NCBI GenBank assembly: GCA_001512485.1
Contig: LFRV01000095.1
Coordinates: forward strand, 1-64,000
Origin: Clostridiales bacterium DTU069
Lineage (GTDB): Bacteria; Bacillota; Clostridia; DSM-8532
DNA: 64,000 nt
Reading direction: 5' to 3'
Position 1 is the stretch's first letter. The number at the start of each line of letters is the position of its first letter. This document shows positions 58,435-64,000 of this stretch, in pieces. The notes under the pieces are model-generated. The model was not told where the DNA came from. It saw only the letters and a program-made list of their open reading frames with translations, and made no database searches. The position numbers and the translations under genes are program-made.

Positions 58435-59110
58435 TATTAACCCTCGCCTTGACTATATCCAATATCATCTTAACCGTCTTTTCCAAGGAAAAACCGGTAG
58501 TATCGAGCAATATAGCGTCATCCGCTTTTCTCAACGGGGCTATGCTTCTGCTGCTGTCGTTTTTATCCCTGTATTCCATCTCACGCTTAAGCTCTTCAAA
58601 TGTTTGGGTGAGAGCGCCTTTTTCAATAAGCTCTTCATACCTTCTTCTTGTCCTGTCTTCGACGGAAGCGGTTAAAAATATTTTTATATCGGCATCGGGC
58701 AGAACATACGTGCCTATGTCACGACCATCCATAACAACACTGTTTTCAGCGGCAATCGCCCGCTGAAGCTCAACCATTTTCTGGCGCACTCCCGGCACGA
58801 CCGCTACATTTGACGCTCCTACCGTCACATCCGGTGTTCTGATTTTTTCGGTAACATCTTCGCCGTCAAGAAAAACTTTTTGCTGCCCGTTATCATATTC
58901 AATCCGGATATCTATGTCTTTAACCATTTCCTCCAATGCCTTTTCATCATTATCGGCTATCCCTTCCCGCAGCGCTTTCAGCGCCACGGCGCGGTACATC
59001 GCTCCCGTATCGAGGTAAAGAATTCCGAGCTCCTTCGAAACCATTTTTGCCATTGTACTCTTGCCTGCTCCCGAAGGCCCGTCTATAGCGATTTTTATTT
59101 TCTTCATCAA
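58424..59110 (-). CDS. cmk: (d)CMP kinase
   Basis: IAIDGPSGAGKSTMAKMVSKELGILYLDTGAMYRAVAL, VMDGRDIGTYVLPDADIKIFLTAS. Confidence 0.97.
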   Translation of the reverse strand: MMKKIKIAIDGPSGAGKSTMAKMVSKELGILYLDTGAMYRAVALKALREGIADNDEKALEEMVKDIDIRIEYDNGQQKVFLDGEDVTEKIRTPDVTVGASNVAVVPGVRQKMVELQRAIAAENSVVMDGRDIGTYVLPDADIKIFLTASVEDRTRRRYEELIEKGALTQTFEELKREMEYRDKNDSSRSIAPLRKADDAILLDTTGFSLEKTVKMILDIVKARVNNAI

Positions 59111-59213
59111 TTCCCCTCCATAACAAAGCAGGCAATAAGCATATCGATACAGCCTGTCCCACTGCTGTACTGCCCGCCTATGTATCCGGTATCGTAAAAC
59201 TGTCAGGAAGGAT

Positions 59214-59645
59214 TCATACTACCCTGTGCCCGACTCCAATAGATATTTCATTCAAATGAAGAAGACCTATGCCGAAAAATACGCACACTGCGACATGATC
59301 ACGATACCGCGCGACACCGATTTTACCGCCCACGTTTAATCCTATTGCCTTTGGCGTCACCTGGGTAAGCGCCTCTCTCGCGGCGCCGGCGACAGCGCCT
59401 TCTTCAGCGTGGCTTTCAATGATAACTCCTTCTCTTTTCGAAGAAACCACAGCTCTTTCTATAATTTTCATTATAGATGATAAAAACTCTCCGCCGTAAT
59501 CCACAGCACAAGCTTTTATGCCAATGTCGGTATAATAGGCCTTAAGCTCCTTCTCTTCGTCACGGTTTGCAGATAAGGCCATTCGTATTGCCGCTTTTAC
59601 GACATCCTTGCTTCCGAATTCAAATTGCTGCTGATTGTATGACAT
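59214..59645 (-). CDS. HutP-family protein
   Basis: MSYNQQQFEFGSKDVVKAAIRMALS..., GAVAGAAREALTQVTPKAIGLNVGGKIGVARYRDHVAVCVFFGIGLLHLNEISIGVGHRVV. Start chosen at MSYN. Confidence 0.75.
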   Translation of the reverse strand: MSYNQQQFEFGSKDVVKAAIRMALSANRDEEKELKAYYTDIGIKACAVDYGGEFLSSIMKIIERAVVSSKREGVIIESHAEEGAVAGAAREALTQVTPKAIGLNVGGKIGVARYRDHVAVCVFFGIGLLHLNEISIGVGHRVV

Positions 59646-59768
59646 AAAAAACCTCCGGCATAAAACATCTTTTGCCCGGTCGTGGCTGTTGTATCGACAT
59701 TCATCATTATATAAAAACCGTTTGCGGAATACAAGCAAAAATATGGATTTCATATATGAGAGCTGGAT

Positions 59769-60218
59769 TTATTTTTTTCGATCTGCCGCGCATATTACTT
59801 TCCCGATACGGTGCAATCCCTTATTAAGTGGCAGGGATGTCCTTGAGTATTTCAGCCTGACATTTTCGCTCGTGTTCTTAACTATTAAAGAAGCTCCGGG
59901 GTTTTCTTCCAAAACCCATATTTCCAGCACGTCTCCTTCTATTACTTCTATTTCAACCGGAAACATCTCAACCAAAAGATAACGCTCACCATTTTTATAT
60001 ATCATCGCGCTGTGGGGCTCATAGATTCCGGCTGCATCTACCGTTACGATTCCCCGCTCCACCAGTGAAACAAACTGTTCCATAGGAGCGCCGGCATAGG
60101 GATCCTCGGGAAGTTTTGCCCATACCGGATAAACCCTTGAAACCTGTACTCCCGCAAGCAATATTAACATTATTATCGAAATGAATATGAAAAACCGGCC
60201 CATTTTCAATCGAACCAC
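59769..60218 (-). CDS. Hypothetical membrane-anchored protein
   Basis: N-terminal TM segment and ~110-aa extracellular domain; no family recognised. Confidence 0.6.
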   Translation of the reverse strand: MVRLKMGRFFIFISIIMLILLAGVQVSRVYPVWAKLPEDPYAGAPMEQFVSLVERGIVTVDAAGIYEPHSAMIYKNGERYLLVEMFPVEIEVIEGDVLEIWVLEENPGASLIVKNTSENVRLKYSRTSLPLNKGLHRIGKVICAADRKK

Positions 60219-60299
60219 TCAGCCTATTTCGGATTTCCCATTTGATATCAGGGAGAATTTATTTTATTATTCCCATTAAGCTTGTAATTCATTCCGAAA

Positions 60300-60358
60300 A
60301 AAGCGGGTGATTAACGACGGGCGAAGCATTGCTTGCGCGTTCCTGCAGGTACGCGGCT
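60300..60358 (+). repeat. Outer repeat fragment (copy A6)
   Basis: AAGCGGGTGATTAACGACGGGCGAAGCATTGCTTGCGCGTTCCTGCAGGTACGCGGCT resembles (minus strand of 30.5 kb) CAGCGGGTGATTAACGGGTCTAGGCATTGCTGCCGCGTTCCGATTGGTACGCGGCT. Confidence 0.7.
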
Positions 60359-60365
60359 AACGATA

Positions 60366-61592
60366 TTATACCGAATTTCCCGCGGTATAGCCCGTGGAAA
60401 ACGCTATTGTAAGGTTGAACCCCCCGGTATAGGCATCAACATCAATTATTTCACCGGCAAAAAACAAACCTTTCACTATTTTTGATTCCATTGTACTAGG
60501 TATTATCTCTTTAACCGATACGCCGCCCGCAGTTACGATTGCTTCATCGAGCGGACGCGCGCCTTTGATTTCAAACGCAAGGTTTTTCAGCAGTTTTCCG
60601 ATTCGCTGCCTTTCCTCCTTTGTTATCTGATGAACAGGTTTTTCGGGAGAGATCCCGGTAAGCTCTATAAAAACGGGGATCATCATTTTAGGCAGCAAAT
60701 CCCCGAGAGAATTTTTAAACTGCTTTCTCGAATATTTCATAAAATCCCTTTGAAGCCTGAGATCCAACTGTTCTTCGGTCAGCGCCGGTTTTAAGTCTAT
60801 AACGAAAACAACGTCACGGTAATCATATTTTAAAATATGTCGGCTCGCGCTTAAAACAACAGGCCCCGACACGCCGAAATGCGTAAACATCATTTCGCCG
60901 AAATCGGTGTAAATAACATTTTTGTTATTATCTTCAAGCCCTATTGACACGTTTTTCAGCGACAAACCCTGCATCCGCTTCACCCAGTTTTCGTCTGTCT
61001 CCAGCGGGACAAGGGACGGCTTAAGCGGGGTTATGGTATGGCCGAGTTCCCGGGCCATTTTATGCCCGTCACCGGTGGAACCGGTTTTCGGGTATGAAAC
61101 GCCTCCTGTCGCCAGAATAACTGCGTCAAATTCCATAATTTCGCCGCTGTGAAGTTTTATACCGGTAACTGCCCCGTTACCGGCGATAATCTCGCGTACC
61201 ACGCACCTGTATTTTATCTCTGCATTATTTGAAAGCACGTAATGAACAAGGGCTTTAACCACGTCTTCCGCGTTATCGGATTCGGGAAAAACACGTCTTC
61301 CTCGTTCCACTTTCAGCTTTATGCCCATGTTTTCGAAAAAACTCATCACATCCGCGTTGGAAAAAGTACGAATTGCCGAATGCATAAACTTCCCGTTTCC
61401 GGGTACGTTCGAAATGAACGAGTCAATATCGCACGCATTCGTGATATTGCATCTGCCTTTTCCCGTAATGCGAAGTTTTTTCCCGGCACCATTATTTTTT
61501 TCAAAAACAAAAACGCGGTGCCCTCTTTCGGCTGCTCTACCGGCAGCCATAAGACCGGCCGCGCCCGCTCCGATAACCGCTACTCTTTTCAT
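60366..61592 (-). CDS. HI0933/YhiN-like NAD(P)/FAD-dependent oxidoreductase
   Basis: RVAVIGAGAAGLMAAGRAAERGHRVFVFEKN, KLRITGKGRCNITN, ILATGGVSYPKTGSTGDG, GLFFAGEIIDVDAYTGGFNL. Confidence 0.93.
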   Translation of the reverse strand: MKRVAVIGAGAAGLMAAGRAAERGHRVFVFEKNNGAGKKLRITGKGRCNITNACDIDSFISNVPGNGKFMHSAIRTFSNADVMSFFENMGIKLKVERGRRVFPESDNAEDVVKALVHYVLSNNAEIKYRCVVREIIAGNGAVTGIKLHSGEIMEFDAVILATGGVSYPKTGSTGDGHKMARELGHTITPLKPSLVPLETDENWVKRMQGLSLKNVSIGLEDNNKNVIYTDFGEMMFTHFGVSGPVVLSASRHILKYDYRDVVFVIDLKPALTEEQLDLRLQRDFMKYSRKQFKNSLGDLLPKMMIPVFIELTGISPEKPVHQITKEERQRIGKLLKNLAFEIKGARPLDEAIVTAGGVSVKEIIPSTMESKIVKGLFFAGEIIDVDAYTGGFNLTIAFSTGYTAGNSV

Positions 61593-61608
61593 TTTACCTC
61601 TCTTTGCA

Positions 61609-62490
61609 TTAATCGGTTTGATGAGTTGTATAAGGCTCATCCTTCTCGTAAACCTGGTACTCGTCCCAGATACTTTCAAGCCTCTCAAGGCTCGCCTGTA
61701 TATGCTCTTTCTTTTTCAAACCTATCGCAACTATAAGCGCATTGATTACACTTAACGGCGCTACCAGTGAATCGACGAACGAATTCATGTCGCTTCTCGC
61801 AAAAAGTGAATAACTTGAACTTTTTGCAAGCGGCGAATCTTCATTGTCTGTGATTGCTATCGCCGTCGCGCCCTGTTTTTTGACAAACTGCATGGCCTTT
61901 GTCGTTCTCCTTGAATACCTCGGAAAACTGATTCCTATAACAACATCGCCTTTCCGCGCGTTAATTATCTGTTCAAACATTTCGCTCGCGCTTGTCGTGT
62001 GCACGAGGCGGACATGCTCAAAAATCAGGTTGAAATAAAAGCCTAAAAAGCTTGCCAGGGGCGCCGAGCTCCTAACCCCAATTATATAAATTCGTTTGGC
62101 TGCAAGTATCTCTTCCACTACACGGTTAAAATTATCTATATCTATTTCTTCCATCGTCATTTTTATTTTATTCATGTCGGACTGAAGAACACTTTTAAGC
62201 ACATTGTTGCTGTCAATCCGGCTTGATGAAACCTCAAGCCTTTGTACAGCGGTAAGCTTGCTTTTAATAACCTCTTTCAGTTCCTTCTGGAGCATAGGAT
62301 AACCATCAAACCCCAGTTCGGCAGGAAACCGGACAACCGTCGATTCGCTCACGCCCACTTCCTCGCCGAGCCTGGCCGCGGTCATGAACGCGGCTTTGTC
62401 ATAATGGTTAATGATATAAGAAGCGACAGCCTTATGACCTTTACTGAGATTAGGGTATTTTTCCTTTATTAATGAGATCAAATTATCCAT
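61609..62490 (-). CDS. MurR/RpiR-family transcriptional regulator
   Basis: N-terminal HTH (AARLGEEVGVSESTVVRFPAELGFDGYPMLQKEL) and SIS domain (RIYIIGVRSSAPLASFL). Confidence 0.92.
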   Translation of the reverse strand: MDNLISLIKEKYPNLSKGHKAVASYIINHYDKAAFMTAARLGEEVGVSESTVVRFPAELGFDGYPMLQKELKEVIKSKLTAVQRLEVSSSRIDSNNVLKSVLQSDMNKIKMTMEEIDIDNFNRVVEEILAAKRIYIIGVRSSAPLASFLGFYFNLIFEHVRLVHTTSASEMFEQIINARKGDVVIGISFPRYSRRTTKAMQFVKKQGATAIAITDNEDSPLAKSSSYSLFARSDMNSFVDSLVAPLSVINALIVAIGLKKKEHIQASLERLESIWDEYQVYEKDEPYTTHQTD

Positions 62491-62612
62491 TATGCTCTCC
62501 TCAAAAACATTGAATATTCCGGATAAACATACTGTTTAATAATAATATATAGCCGTAATGTATTAAAATCAAGATTGCGGCATAATGCCGGACATCGACC
62601 GTCCATTTCAAA

Positions 62613-63434
62613 TCACGCATCCCGGTATTCTTGGGACCGCTGTTGATTTAAAACAAAAACTTCTATAACTTTCGCAACTCCATCTTCATCGTTTGAAAAG
62701 GTGATATAATCCGCGGCATTTTTCACTTCTTCCGGAGCGTTGCCCATAGCAACGCCAAGCCCGGCATATTCTATCATCGCCAGATCGTTAAAACCGTCTC
62801 CAACCGCTATCATTTCTTCACGCCTGATACCGTAATGCTCTCCCATTTTCTCGAGAGCAACTGCTTTTGATACGTTGCGGTCGACAAACTCAAGAAAAAT
62901 CGGCTGCGAAGTATGAACGTTAACGGAAGGGCTTAATAAGCCGTTAAGCCTGCGCTCAAAGCCGTTTATCCGTTCAATTTCATCGTACCAGAGTACTTTA
63001 CTGACGCCCATGCTAACAGGTTCCATAACATCGGTATAAATTTGCGGGCTAACACCACTTATTTGAGCGTACTTCAATGCGCGCTCATTGAGTTTATTTA
63101 CAAAGAGCCGGTTACCGGCCCAAATTGCAATGGTTGTCCCCCACTCCTGCCCGAGCCTTTCAATATGCAGTACATCCTCTTTTTGCATTGTACACGAGAA
63201 AATAACCTTGTCGTCGACAATTACCATCGCGCCATTATATGTAATTACCGGGATATCAATTTCAAGCATATCGGTTATTAATTTAACACCCTGCACAGGC
63301 CTTCCGCTGCAAATTGTAAAAACAATCCCTTTTTCAATTGCTTTTTGTATGCTTTGCTTTGTGAGCATAGTAATCTCACGGCGGCTATTCAGTAAAGTTC
63401 CGTCAACATCGACTGCCAGTAATTTATATTTCAT
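62613..63434 (-). CDS. Cof-type HAD-IIB family hydrolase
   Basis: LLAVDVDGTLLNSRREIT, TICSGRPVQGVK, AVGDGFNDLAMIEYAGLGVAMGNAPEEVK; start set at MKYKLLA. Confidence 0.93.
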   Translation of the reverse strand: MKYKLLAVDVDGTLLNSRREITMLTKQSIQKAIEKGIVFTICSGRPVQGVKLITDMLEIDIPVITYNGAMVIVDDKVIFSCTMQKEDVLHIERLGQEWGTTIAIWAGNRLFVNKLNERALKYAQISGVSPQIYTDVMEPVSMGVSKVLWYDEIERINGFERRLNGLLSPSVNVHTSQPIFLEFVDRNVSKAVALEKMGEHYGIRREEMIAVGDGFNDLAMIEYAGLGVAMGNAPEEVKNAADYITFSNDEDGVAKVIEVFVLNQQRSQEYRDA

Positions 63435-63784
63435 CAGGATCCCCTTTACCCTTGTTAACTGTTTTTCTTTCAATAAAAAACCTTTTCACTTCTCTGCTGA
63501 ATATTTTTATTTTATATGATAAATCCCTTTTCAGCAACCGCTGTCATTGAAAATGGCCGATATTGGCTTTTTTCCGGCTTGTTTTTCTGCTTATCGTATC
63601 TTATACTATTATCTGTTGAAACCGCTGTGTCTTTTACTGAAGAAATTTGTCCGGGATTTAAACACGGGACGCACAGGTGGACAGCACAGCGGAATAATCT
63701 AGCCCCGGCTGCACAGGCAGCATGACCTGCTGATCAATGTAACGGCTGTTATACGCGCTTTTTGTAATAAGGAGGATACGTGCT

Positions 63785-64000
63785 TTGAGGCTCAGAAATT
63801 TACCGCACGCTAATGAGCTTGTCAGAAATCATCCGAACTTTATTCCCGAACCCGAGGAATATAAGGGCAGATGGTCCGAATACTTTCAGAATACAAATCC
63901 TATCCATATTGAAATAGGTTCAGGCAAGGGTAAATTTATAACAACTCTTGCCGGTCAAAACAGGGGCATAAACTATATAGCCCTTGAAAGACAGGTTTCA
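63785..64000 (+). CDS. trmB: tRNA (guanine-N7-)-methyltransferase, 5' part (truncated by window end)
   Basis: TTG start after AAGGAGG; MRLRNLPHANELVRNHPNFIPEPEEYKGRWSEYFQNTNPIHIEIGSGKGKFITTLAGQNRGINYIALERQVS; not in the ORF track. Confidence 0.88.
   Translation, partial: MRLRNLPHANELVRNHPNFIPEPEEYKGRWSEYFQNTNPIHIEIGSGKGKFITTLAGQNRGINYIALERQVS

Noticed and set aside
63516-63725. 69-aa plus-strand ORF MINPFSATAVIENGRYWLFSGLFF...
   Set aside because: No convincing RBS or conserved domain; low confidence that it is translated.

Overview
The window is a gene-dense, mostly minus-strand stretch of a low-to-moderate-GC Firmicutes (clostridial) chromosome. I infer an anaerobic, spore-forming, plant-polysaccharide-degrading clostridium from YtrH, an IspH-S1 fusion, a cellobiose-2-epimerase-like protein and a GH78 rhamnosidase; this is an inference, not a database match. 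Most of it is conserved housekeeping sequence: pgcA, ymdB/rny, folD, ftsK/spoIIIE, tyrA/aroF, xerD, proC, ruvCAB, argGH, pfkA, dnaE, mltG, a MoxR/DUF58/transglutaminase operon, murD, tRNA-Leu(CAG), ispH-S1, cmk, and a partial trmB at the right edge. There is no CRISPR array, no rRNA, no transposase ORF and no recognisable defence island. The strongest unexplained signal is a family of modular, highly structured intergenic repeats near 12.5-12.9, 16.0-16.4, 18.7, 30.2-30.6, 37.4-37.7 and 60.3 kb. It has two parts: a ~205-bp near-palindrome bounded by GAACTATTGTACAATAACG, and an 'outer' module with TTCGGGTGTTTTCGG / CCGAAAACACCCGAA arms. One copy is bounded by 19-bp terminal inverted repeats with the same GAACTRTTG core, and another supplies the stop codon of a C-terminally shortened xerD. 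Secondary observations are a pair of tandem ~38-aa membrane peptides missed by the ORF track, ARG-box-like operators over the argGH promoter, a ~68-nt motif shared by two intergenic/5' regions, and a strand-asymmetric hairpin between rny and ymdB. All repeat and structure statements come from reading by eye; no alignment, folding or database search was run.
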